Shown in pieces: positions 1 to 9,065 of a DNA stretch of 64,000 nt; position 1 is the stretch's first letter, and each line of letters opens with the position of its first letter. Location: positions 1,736,001 through 1,800,000 of the forward strand of contig JALBUN010000048.1 in assembly GCA_025174535.1 (NCBI GenBank), in the 5' to 3' direction. The DNA is from Cantharellus purpuraceus (Eukaryota > Basidiomycota > Agaricomycetes > Cantharellales > Hydnaceae). Made by a program: the position numbers and the translations under genes. Under the pieces are notes generated by a model. That model saw only the letters and a program-made list of their open reading frames with translations, was not told where the DNA came from and did no database searches.

Positions 1-569
1 CTACTCTTCCACGAAGGCGTGCGCAGACCCGTCTGGGAAGACCCCCTCAACCTCGCTGGAGGCAAGTGGATCATACGGCTTAGGAAGGGCATTGCAGACA
101 GGCTGTGGGAAGACCTAGTGTGTGCTGTCGTTGGAGACCAGTTTGCACGGGACGGCGAGTCAGATCCTCAGAGTGGAGAGGGGGCAGTGGACGGCGTGCA
201 AGATGTGCCAGCCGGCCCTGAGATATGTGGGTGTACGATCAGTGTGAGAAATAGCGAGGACATCCTGAGTGTATGGAATAAGGGGACAGATGCGAAAATC
301 AATGCCAGGATAAGGTAAGTACTATTTCCGTCTGTTCCCCCCGCTCTGCTTTACAGGGGCACTTTGCTACAGAGATACCGTCAAGCGAGTGCTGAATTTA
401 CCACCAAATATAATCATGGAGTATAAGACAAATTCAGGTGATTGCGCTAACTCATTTGACGCTTTCAGCAAGTTGGCTGACTTACATTCGTGCAGAATCC
501 ATGGGAGATAGATCAAGTTTCCGAAATTCGGCAATTGATAGGACACCCATCGAACGAGAGAAGCCTTGA
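1..569 (+). CDS. eIF4E-family cap-binding protein, 3' part
   Basis: Binds the mRNA 5' cap in the cytoplasm. The frame is open from base 1, so the 5' end lies outside the window. I place exons at 1-314, 373-437 and 496-569, with introns of 58 bp (GTAAGT donor) and 58 bp (GTGATT donor). They give 150 residues and a TGA stop. Visible family motifs are VWEDPLN, GGKWIIRLRKG, LWEDLV, GDQF, ICGCTISVRN and LSVWNK, then after the first intron RDTVKRVLNLPPN and MEYK. The GGKW...LRK run and the PPN-x3-MEYK tail resemble the eIF4E2/4EHP class more than canonical eIF4E. The gene converges with Sgf73, whose stop is 134 bp away. The second acceptor could instead be at 468, which would add nine residues in frame. 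Confidence 0.9.
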
Positions 570-703
570 CATATTCCATCCTTTAGCATACCAAGCAACT
601 ACTACTGTCCTGCTTCCTCCTTTCATCAGTTCATATGTATATTCTGGTATCAAATGCAAGCTTGGGATATCGAAGAGATAGAACAAGTATACTGCGATCA
701 CAC

Positions 704-1945
704 TCACACCAAACGACCACCAGAAGTCCCGAGGGAGGGTCTGCGAACCAATGCACCTGCTAGCAGGTCCCGACAGTTTCTTAATCTCTCTCTCCTCGTC
801 ACGAAGAACGTTCCAACGTTCATCTCATCTGCGGTTGCTAGCGGGACTCCAACCAGACCCTTGTGTCTGGCTGTCCGCAAAGCCTTGACTAGTCCATCTA
901 CCTCCACTTCTGAATCAAGCTCTTCGGCGGCGTCTGCACCTTCATCACCTTCATTAGCATTTTGACCTTGACCTTTTCCATCTTTCAATCCCTTTTTCTT
1001 TCCGCCACTCTTTGTAACTTTCTTTTGACCCTTCTTAAGCTCTCCTTCTAGTTCTTTAGCTTTGCGTTTCTCCTCACGCTCACGCTCTCGCTTCTCCTTC
1101 TTCTCCGCCTTCGTTTCTCGCTTCACAGGTTCGACAAAATTCGGATTGTGTGCGCGATTCCATTCGAGTAGAAGTTCATCATATGGGCGTGACCGTCCTT
1201 GCACAGAACGTTTGGCACCCATACTATGCGATTTGCACGTCAATGAACGTGAGCAAGGCAGGTTCTTATCGTTGATCACGCCGCATTGCTTATCATAATC
1301 TACGGGTCCTACATGAACCATCAGCAACGAGTAGGAGGCTGGGGATGAGGCTTCATATTGACCTTTGAAACGGCCCTTTGTGATTTTGGGTGCAGGTCTT
1401 GCCTTCTTATTCGGAGGTCCGGTGTCATCATCAACAGAATCATCAACCTTCCGTTTCTTCCCCTTCTTTGAGCTGTCTATTTTAAATACACTCCAAAGTA
1501 AGTTCCAGCGGTACCAGCTTGAAGCCAGGGGTTGTAAACATACCAGCGTCACTGTCTAGAATCTTACCCTTCCCTATCTTCTTCGGAAACCCCGAACGAA
1601 TGCGTTTGCAGTTTTCTGTTATGTTGTTTAAATCCTTCAGTTCACATCTATGTTCCAACACACACCTGCATGATCAGCAATGGCACTCTTCAATACAGGC
1701 TTCTGGCACTCTCTGCACCGCACAATACCAATCTCTGTGCTTGAAAGGAGCGGCGCTGCACCGAACATCTTCATGTCCTTAGCGGAAAGCCAGGATGTAG
1801 GTGGTGATGGGAGGGAAGCCACATCGATGTCATCTGTAGAGTTTTCTACCTTAACGCGGGCCTCGCTGTCCGAGGAAGATAAAAGGGGATCGAACGTAAA
1901 TGGGACATCGGGGGACGTGGATGGGGTGGCAGGCCGCAACGACAT
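704..1945 (-). CDS. SGF73: SAGA deubiquitinase-module subunit Sgf73 (ataxin-7/SCA7 domain)
   Basis: Anchors the H2B deubiquitinase module to the SAGA coactivator in the nucleus. Exons read 1945-1666, 1615-1568 and 1476-704 and encode 366 residues. An N-terminal zinc finger, CRECQ...HAENC, is completed across the first intron: reading through the 50-bp intron gives HAGVC and a stop, whereas splicing gives HAENCKRIRSG. The SCA7 zinc-binding domain follows (CGV...LPCSRSLTCKSH...QGRSRPYDELLLEW), then a Lys/Glu-rich stretch of mixed charge and an acidic segment. The C-terminal 60 residues are unremarkable. The start is the first ATG of the only long upstream frame. Family assignment rests on the paired zinc finger and SCA7 box. 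Exact intron ends are inferred from phase. Confidence 0.9.
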
Positions 1946-2067
1946 GGTTGATTGGAAGCCTTGGCGGAGTTACGACAAACCCGTCACGTGATACCTGTCA
2001 CGTCGCGTATGTCATGTGAGGGAGAGGAGTAGTGATTAGTCAGGACATGTCTCAACTAATAGAGAGC

Positions 2068-2104
2068 ACTAGGTGAAACCCCTTTCCTTGGAAGGATCCT
2101 AGGT
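2068..2104. promoter_or_regulatory. Inverted-repeat element upstream of Sgf73 (copy 1 of 3)
   Basis: A CCTTTCC-TT-GGAAGG hairpin is nested in an outer CTAGG...CCTAG pair, about 125 bp upstream of the Sgf73 start codon and 4 bp before an LTR. Closely similar sequences lie upstream of Rpt4 (19149-19167) and TOR (58878-58904), in the same orientation relative to the gene. Its function is unknown. The rest of 1946-2107 shows nothing else I recognise. Confidence 0.45.
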
Positions 2105-2107
2105 GGG

Positions 2108-3510
2108 TGTTTTGGAACCCGCAAAATTATGGTGTTAGGGCAAACTCTAAATCACCACAATTCCGTGAATGAACAGCTGAGAAGAATATCAAACCCTGCT
2201 GCAGCACAACTCCAGAAACGATTTAACGTTTGTACTTTGGTTACAATCCTTTGTATTGGTCAATGCAGACTATATGCAGAAAGGTAATACATTTCTTAGC
2301 AGCAAGAAATGAATAAGACTTCCAGAGTCTAGAGTTCACGGACGCTTAGGGGTCCAGATATTCCAAAAAGAAGGGAATGCACTTAGAGGCTAAAGGAAGT
2401 AGGTGGATGAATCCAACCGTCCAACCAGTGGCACTCAGAAGCGGGTAACAGCAATGTGTGAAGTAGTCTAGCAACTGCTTCACACGAGTTCAAGCTTCTA
2501 ATGCTCTGCAAAGGCAGTACACACTAGTTACTTAAACAAGAGCACTAATGGCAGGACTATCGACAGACAATCTCACCCTGTAGATTCGTAGTCACGTGAG
2601 GCAGATACTACACTCACGCCCAAAGCAGGAATATCACTACTTTGAGTGCAATCAAGTACAGTTACACAACTGTAAAAGATCCTTGAACTGGTAATCAACA
2701 GTTACTGAGATAGAGGATGACACTGTATGTCACTCTAGTCACACTGGTGTGCAGAAGATGGGTAGAATATGATGATATGTTATTCTTTCAGAGGCAGAAT
2801 GGCCTCCTTATATATTGTATTTACAGGGGCTGACTAATGGTTCTGGAATATTCTACCTATTAATAGATGGAAACTACTGGAAGGTTGTGGAAGGTGGAAG
2901 AAAGGGGTAGAATATTCCAAGCCAATCACAGGATCTGATCACAGCACTAACACTGATCAGGAGCTGAATAATGGTTCTGGAAAGTTCTATCTAATAACAG
3001 AAGGAAACAGCTAGAATGTTATGGAAAGGGGTAGAATATTCCAAGGCAATCACCTGATCTGATCCCTGAACTAGGCACTGATCAGGCAAAAAGAAGGGTG
3101 TCCACCCTATTTTCTGCACTGGTTTGGACAGCCATGGATAGCCACATCTCAGGTGATGATCTCCATGGAAAATAGTGCCCTGAGAGGCTGTGGTTGTCAA
3201 GTTACAGAATATTTATTGATCAGAGACATCTGAGCTTGAATTCAGCTGAATGCCTGGTCCAAAGGTGGAGAGCTGGCTGTGTGAAGGTTTGTGGGCGCCT
3301 ATGGGTCCACAACTGTAGCACACCAGAAATAAATGATTCTGGGCTGAGTTCTGCATGGAATATTCCCGAAAAAATATAGAAAAATAGAGAATATTTGAAT
3401 AAGTCCATTCCAGGTACAAGCATCAAATATATGCTGAAATGGAAAAGCAAAGTATAGCACATTGGTGCTGCATAAATAGGATTTGATAGGGAAAAGGTGG
3501 TTCCCATACA
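2108..3510 (-). repeat. LTR-A, full length, reverse orientation
   Basis: A 1,403-bp long terminal repeat beginning TGTTTTGGAACCC and ending CCCATACA on the + strand, so its sense strand is -. It matches the solo copies at 11594-13022 and 59830-61260 over its whole length. The copy at 59830 has a TATATAAGG promoter motif near 60.55 kb that fixes the orientation. The 5-bp flanks (GTGGG and GCTCC) do not match, so this copy has been rearranged. RNase H coding sequence on the opposite strand abuts its right end exactly. Confidence 0.8.
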
Positions 3511-4047
3511 GCTCCAATATTGAAGCCCATCAATGTCAATAACCCCAATACTATTTGGGTTATTACTGATGGCTCTAAAACTGGAGTCGGAGCCATCTAT
3601 GGACAAGGAAAAGATTGGCAGACCTGTCGGCCTGCTGGATTCCTATCCAAGAAATTTAGTGCTGCATAACAGCACTATAAGACTCACAAGCACAAGACTA
3701 TAGCTGTGCTTGAAGCCCTAATGAAATGGGAAGATAAGCTATGAGGATGAAAGTTTGTCCTAGTAACCGACCACAAGGGTCTTGAATACTTCAAGACCCA
3801 AAAGAACCTGTCCCCTAGACAGATTAGGTGGTGGGAGTTCTTATCCCATTTCAACTTTACTACCCTGCATATAGATAGGGTAGAGAACAAAGTAGTGGAT
3901 TGTCTATCCTGCTACTATGCTGATGACTCCCCAACAGAGAGTCATCCCAACTACATCTATGTAAATGCAGATGAACATCTTGACCCTGAAGGAGAACTGC
4001 TCCCCACAGAACAGTTCATTGAGATCAGGACAGCAGCAGTCACCTGA
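3511..4047 (+). pseudogene. Gypsy pol fragment, RNase H domain
   Basis: A decayed Ty3/Gypsy RNase H. Visible pieces are APILKPIN, VITDGSKTGVGA (catalytic Asp), the FLSKKFSAA block, TIAVLEALMKWEDK (catalytic Glu), [22 protein letters not shown] and [10 protein letters not shown]. Stops interrupt it where the family has Gln, Arg or Trp (TAA after SAA, two TGA after WEDKL). It starts exactly at the LTR-A end, with reverse transcriptase and integrase missing. Reading into 4048-4110 still looks pol-like on this strand, so the fusion to the antisense gag lies near 4110-4140. Confidence 0.75.
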
Positions 4048-4080
4048 AGGTGACTGCTTGAGAAAAAAGAAAGCAGAGCA

Positions 4081-5163
4081 CTAGAAGCTGAAGCACTCAA
4101 TATTCAAACAAGCAGCTTGGGCAGCAGCGAAGCGAATTTTGAAACCATTAATGTCAGAAGACATCTCAGAAATGTCTGGGAGAGCAGGAGACAGAAAGTC
4201 ATCCTTTACTGGTTTCCAAGAACCCTTGTACTTGGATACAGCATCCCAATAAAATGCCAAAAGGTTTTCTACATCTTCACATAGTGTAACACAAAGCACT
4301 TCCAGGTCTTTGGAACTCCAAAGGGAGTCACTAGGCCATTCCGAAGGCAATGTAGGGACAGTAGGAGGAGGAAGTTTCATCTGCTGCAGAACACTTTCTC
4401 TCTCATTTGCAATATGATTAAGAGTGTCTAACAGTTGCTTATACTTCCATGGATCAAGATAATACCCCGTACTACCATGCTGACTAACTCGTCCAGGATG
4501 TCCGAGCAGTACCACATTGAGTAATGCTAATTCTTTCCTGAAGAGTCCAGTAGCAAGACGATTCAGAGCTCTAGTACCTGGTGCTTCCGCACGATTAAAG
4601 CTCATCTCTGCAATGCTAAGGAGTGAATCTCTTCTGGAAGAGAGTAGGGGATCAAGTCTGACCTCTCTCCGTACTCTTGCTGCACTGAAGCTTTTCAAAG
4701 GCTTACCAGGCACTATGAAGACATTTTGTAATGGTCCTGTGATCAGGGGTCCATCAAAAGTCCAATTGGTAAGTGCATGGTTAGTCTGATCAACTTCCAC
4801 AGCAAAAGAGGCATCAGCAGCACTAATCTCTTCATCCGTAGTAAATGTCTGGTCAAGATCATTCACAGGAGTGAGTGGAGATCTAGTGTGCAAGAAGCCA
4901 GGAGTGATAGGGGCAATAGGTCGCTCTGGTTGAGCAGCCAAAGGAGTAGACGGGTCGTCCTCGAGTTGTTGTTGTTGTCGAATTGTTGAAGTAGACATGT
5001 TGCTCAGCTTGAATGAGGTCAACTTGTCACGAGGTCGATACGATTCAAAACGAGTTTGTATACGAGTTGGTGTTGGATAAGGGTTTAGATAAAGAGGAGA
5101 GTTAGGATTAGAGGAGGAGGGCAGACGAGTGTGACTATAGAACTTGTCTTCTGGAAATTCCAA
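4081..5163 (-). CDS. Gag-like ORF of the LTR-A retrotransposon
   Basis: An open frame of 360 codons, oriented away from an LTR-A remnant at 5297-5322 in the way gag sits behind a 5' LTR. The first 55 residues are Pro/Ser/Tyr-rich. A second Met (MSTSTIRQ, near 5000) may be the real start. The middle has a charged helical stretch (LNRLATGLFRKELALLNVVLL) and the C-terminal third is Trp/Leu-rich. No zinc knuckle is visible. The last roughly 15 residues overlap antisense pol sequence, so the frame probably ends in foreign DNA. I infer gag from position only and recognise no named domain. Confidence 0.5.
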   Translation of the reverse strand: MEFPEDKFYSHTRLPSSSNPNSPLYLNPYPTPTRIQTRFESYRPRDKLTSFKLSNMSTSTIRQQQQLEDDPSTPLAAQPERPIAPITPGFLHTRSPLTPVNDLDQTFTTDEEISAADASFAVEVDQTNHALTNWTFDGPLITGPLQNVFIVPGKPLKSFSAARVRREVRLDPLLSSRRDSLLSIAEMSFNRAEAPGTRALNRLATGLFRKELALLNVVLLGHPGRVSQHGSTGYYLDPWKYKQLLDTLNHIANERESVLQQMKLPPPTVPTLPSEWPSDSLWSSKDLEVLCVTLCEDVENLLAFYWDAVSKYKGSWKPVKDDFLSPALPDISEMSSDINGFKIRFAAAQAACLNIECFSF

Positions 5164-5283
5164 TTCGGTTTGTTCCAGATTACGAGAAACTATATTGAGT
5201 AAAGACTTAGTGATAGAAGGTCGGGTTATATCTGCAATGGTGCTTAGAATCTACACTCTAGACACTGCTTAAACAATTCCCAG

Positions 5284-5323
5284 AGCGTCCACCAATGTCT
5301 TGGAACCCGCAAAATTATGGTGT
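5284..5323 (-). repeat. LTR-A terminus with adjoining primer-binding site
   Basis: Read on the - strand, the LTR-A end GGTTCCAAGACA is followed after one base by TGGTGGACGCTC, a plausible tRNA-type primer-binding site (TGG pairs with a tRNA CCA end). Only about 27 bp of the LTR survive. At about 5323 it is fused to family C sequence. This fixes the neighbouring gag-like ORF as the 5' end of an LTR-A element. Confidence 0.6.
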
Positions 5324-5706
5324 CGCCCCTGCCCCAGTCACCTCCTCCTCTACCTCCATGGCGGCTTCTAGCTCGTGCGCCTGCTCCTCCACTTCCTTCA
5401 GTCTTGTGGCCTCCATTGTGGCCGCAAGTTCCTTGACCCTGTGGGCTCTCTTGGCTTTCGCTTCCTCCTCTTTCCTTCTCCATTCCGTCTCTGCCTCCTC
5501 CTTCCGTCTCCGCTCCTCCTCCTCTTTGCGTCTCCATTCCGCCTCCTCCTCCTCCTTCCACCTCCATTCTGCCTCCTCCTCCTCCTTCCACCTCTGTTCT
5601 GCTTCCTCCTCCTCTTTCCAACTCCACTCCTCTTCCTCTTCCTTCCATCAGGCCAAGAGCAACTGCTCAAGCTCAGCCACACTCATGCTTGCCAAAGGGT
5701 TTGACA
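5324..5706 (-). pseudogene. Antisense gene of Gypsy family C, N-terminal fragment
   Basis: The N-terminal part of the family C antisense ORF (full copy at 25543-27258). It begins MSNPLASMSVAELEQLLLA, is stopped by TGA at 5648-5650 where copy 1 has CAA, then continues in frame as Glu/Lys/Arg repeats (EEEEAEWRWK units) and the KELAATMEATRLKEVEEQ coiled coil. A TATATAAAAGG motif stands about 35 bp upstream of the ATG. It is cut off at 5324 by fusion to the LTR-A remnant. Confidence 0.7.
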
Positions 5707-5848
5707 TCGTTGAGGATAAGACCTCAATCATGCCCCTCCTTTTATATGTCTCCAGACCCCCAGTATAACTCTGACTGCACCCAACCGTCTCACCTATTCA
5801 ATCCACGGACATGAGGCCTCAGGGGCTCGGCCTTAAATGGGGAGATAC

Positions 5849-6371
5849 TGTTATGATTATATTCATTAACGCCCAGATCCCCGTCCAATCCACTCAGATC
5901 CCCGTGCATATGAAATCTATACTCCATTTGGAAACCGCCATGTCTCCATTTACCTGTCCGATTGTCACCACTGATTCCGCCCATCTGTCTCTGGTTCCAA
6001 TTGATGCATCAGCATCACCATAGGAACCCAGACATCCGTCCCCGTCAGACTCGGACATACTCATGTAAGGCCGTCGGCCTCGGAGACCCATCACTGGAGT
6101 AATTATTATTAGATTTCAAACATGTATTTAAGTTGTCCAACTGGGGACTTCATTCCCCAGTTCAAATATTGAATCATGCCTAGTTCCTAAGTCCAATCCT
6201 AATTCTCTAAGTTGTACTCCATCTCCGAAATCTCAGACACCGGTATTAGTGAGGGCGCAGCACATAAGCTGAAGCCAAGTCCGTTCCCCCACGATGTACC
6301 TGACTCCTTCTCCAACTCCGACCAAGACTCTGACCAAACCCCCAACCCTCAATCAGACCTAGTGCATAACA
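5849..6371 (+). repeat. LTR-C, 3' LTR of a truncated family C element
   Basis: A complete 523-bp LTR (TGTTATGAT...CATAACA) preceded by the family's purine-rich tract (AAATGGGGAGATAC) and the antisense-gene promoter, so it is a 3' LTR whose element has lost gag-pol. It carries a relatively CpG-rich version of the LTR. Confidence 0.85.
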
Positions 6372-6796
6372 TGTATAGAGTTGAGGGATAATGACACAAC
6401 ACATTAACTGCATATAATGTAACTCAATGGAGCTAATGCCAATCTAATTTGGAAATCAAAGAAGTCTGAATATATTATTTATTGGTAGCTAGCTGTATAC
6501 ATCTGAAAGTAGTACTATCTCATTGCAGTCTAAAGTCTGCCAGCGCTCACATGTAAGAGCATTGCATTGATATCTGAAGTGAACATATATTTATGTCTGT
6601 ACATACATGGCCATATCTATGTGAGGCTCAAGCTCTGGGGATATGTGTGGTCCGTGGAGGGTTCACAGACCCAAGTATTACTTATGTGCAGATGCAGATC
6701 AGGTCTTGATTGTAGGCCTATTTATGGCGAACCTGACGTCTTCATGATCTGGTGCCTTGGGGTCACTAGACCCCAAGAATGGACCACAAATACCTA
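6372..6796. other. Unassigned non-coding stretch
   Basis: No gene or repeat match seen. AT-rich to about 6600. The + strand frame at 6567-6917 is the complement of the Copia gag remnant at its right end and has no recognisable protein of its own. Confidence 0.4.
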
Positions 6797-6912
6797 CGGT
6801 CAAAACGCGGTGATTCGACTTTTCCATGAGAGCCAATTCGCGCCATCGCCCGCGAGTTTATCAATGATCGCTATCTTCAAATTTGAGGACATTTGGGCGG
6901 GGCCCATAACCT
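6797..6912 (-). pseudogene. Copia gag N-terminus overlapping its primer-binding site
   Basis: On the - strand AGGTTATGGGCCCC opens directly into codons reading MGPAQMSSNLKI, then KLAGDGANWLSWKSRITAF and a TGA. The K-L-x-x-D-G-x-N-W-x-x-W/Y-K motif is the start of Copia Gag and matches KLANDGSNWVAYKTR in the complete Copia at 7307-15354. The ATG lies inside the primer-binding site, which is complementary to an initiator-tRNA anticodon region. Everything downstream is lost. Confidence 0.75.
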
Positions 6913-6914
6913 AT

Positions 6915-7135
6915 TGAAAGGCTATTACAGGGGAGCATCGATTGCAAAGGAGACAGAACACTGCTAGATTGTAAGGATGAATGCAAGCTATATTATATTT
7001 TTGCCAGACAAGGCGAAAAATTTCACCCTTTTCAGCTCCCACTAAAATACAACTTTACTCCCGCTTCTTTGCCTATAGGCGTGCATCAACTACGCGTAGG
7101 CTTGATACTCCTACAAGAGACCCTAATTTCTAACA
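6915..7135 (-). repeat. 5' LTR of a second Copia family
   Basis: 221 bp, TGAAAGGC...TCTAACA on the + strand, directly beside the primer-binding site and gag start of the preceding entry, hence a 5' LTR in reverse orientation. The outer end read on the - strand is TGTTAGAAATTAGGGTC. Its partner LTR is gone, so no target duplication can be checked. 7136-7306 to its right is unique flanking DNA. Confidence 0.65.
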
Positions 7136-7306
7136 TCGGACTGCTAAGTATTGAATGTGGGGATGCTCTGATGCAAATAACGGCAATTTGATGATTCGGA
7201 GCCATGTCCTTTGAGATGTTGGTGCTTCGTCAGTATATGCCGAAGTGGGTTTCAAGGCCCGATACCAAAACCAAAGCTTAATTTCTCTCGCTATTCACGT
7301 TGAGGA

Positions 7307-9065
7307 TGGAAGATATGGATGTGAAGAGGGACTAGATATATAAACTTCAGTTGTGCGGTGACGAGCCAGGACGCATCGAGGACGCATATCGAACCACTCT
7401 GACAGTCCAACTCCGCCAGCATCTTTTCATATCAACTTTTAAATAGCGCCGCAACTCCCTATCCACCTCAGTCTCTAATTCAAGCCATCAATTGTCACTC
7501 GTGTTTCATCGCCATCAATCATTATCAGCCTTCTATTCACACCGATCCTTTCATCATCATTCACATGGCTTCCCATTCTATTCCCCTCTCCAACATCACT
7601 TCTAATAATACGTCACACTGGTCTCTGGACACAGAGGACTATCAAAAATACGCCAAGCTCCATGGGCATGTTAAGCCACCTCCATGTGTCAAAATACTTC
7701 CAAAACTCTTTCAACGTCCAAGATCCCCACCATGTCTCTCTTATGCCATTGGCGATCCCATATTCTTTCACAATTCCGTTGAACCATATACATTCCTCGA
7801 CATTTCACCTCTATATCGTAACACGGATAGAAGAGTCGAACGTGAGGTAGAATTTCAGTCGCCATTGCCGACCTATCCTCCCACTTCAATCCGACTCAGG
7901 TTACATCGTGTCAGGCAAAGGGACCAAATACTCTTGGAGCGGGATACCATATGGAGACGGATCACTAAGACAATAAGGAGTATTTGTTGTGGATGCTGAC
8001 GGAAGTCCTCATGTGACTCAGGGTCAATTAACCTTCGGAGCCGTAGGGAAGATGGTATTGGTGGACGTTTCTATTGTTCTTTTATATGACTCACCCCTGT
8101 TTCATCTTTTAATTCAGTCATACACGACTTACTCATCCTTGTTCTATTTTTGGTTCTTTTATTACTCATCGCCCCCTATTCTTACAAAGATTACCCCTAT
8201 CTGTCGTTTCATTTCTCCATGATTTCCCCTTTAGTAGTTCAACTTCACACGCTTCGTCAGCTGGCTTGATCAGCATTTCATGCATCATATCGCATCATTT
8301 GCTCCTCATATTGTGTTGTTGTGCCCTGGGGATTTGTATATAAAAGGGCGCTAGTCTTCACCTTTGGAATCAATCAACAAGTTTTCAGCCAACGCTCTAA
8401 AGTCAAAGTCCACGCTCTAAGTCTACGCTCTACGCTCTACATCACAATCCATCATCTCTACACTGAGGTAAAACACCTTGGTTCAACGATCAGATTTCCC
8501 TCCGCCACCGAGAGGTTGATTCTCCTGAAACCAGCTTTCGCGTACCTCCCAACTGGGCTCCGCATTGTCATCCAGTCACAGAGCACGATCAGCCATCGGG
8601 ACCGACCTTTTGCTCCCATCCTCATCCAACCACAGAGCACTATCCCACTTCCCTGTTACGTACCCCTCACCCTGATTGATCTTTGGAGTGCTGAACAACT
8701 GCGTTACACACCGTCTGCTTGCTAGGACCGTTGCGCGCAGGCTTATAGGATCTATTCCTTAAGCGAACCGACAGCGGGGAGCAATCAACTGTAGATTCAG
8801 TAGCTACCTAGATATATAACTACAGAGCTCACGGTTAATGTAGTTAGACATATGAGAATGAAATGGAACGTACACTTCAGTTGTGCGGGGAGCAATCAAC
8901 TGAAGTGTCCGATAGAACGATATTGAACTTATATACTATCAAGTCAGGTGGGCAAAATAAAATGAGTATCGCCGTACTCGACCGCTATGCCTATGTATTT
9001 GCGCCTGTTGAACTGTGTGGTACCTCAACTATGCTTCCGTGTTCGTCGGCCTCGATACTCCAACA
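7307..9065 (-). repeat. Copia 3' LTR, split by LTR-B
   Basis: The two pieces 7307-7358 and 8774-9065 rejoin, counting GCGG once, into the same 340 bp as the 5' LTR. The outer end on the - strand is TGTTGGAGTATCGAGGCC. The polyprotein stop codon falls inside this LTR at 9029-9031. Confidence 0.9.
7359..8773 (+). repeat. Solo LTR-B in the Copia 3' LTR
   Basis: 1,415 bp, TGACGAGCC...AACCGACA, flanked by a 4-bp duplication GCGG (7355-7358 and 8774-8777). The intact 5' LTR of the Copia shows the empty site. A TATATAAAAGG box at 8337-8347 sets the orientation. A second copy is inserted in the family C element at 24078-25483, and a fragment lies at 59645-59829. A short frame starting MASHSIPLSNI (7565) is shared by both full copies but drifts in frame between them, so I do not call a gene. 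Confidence 0.85.
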
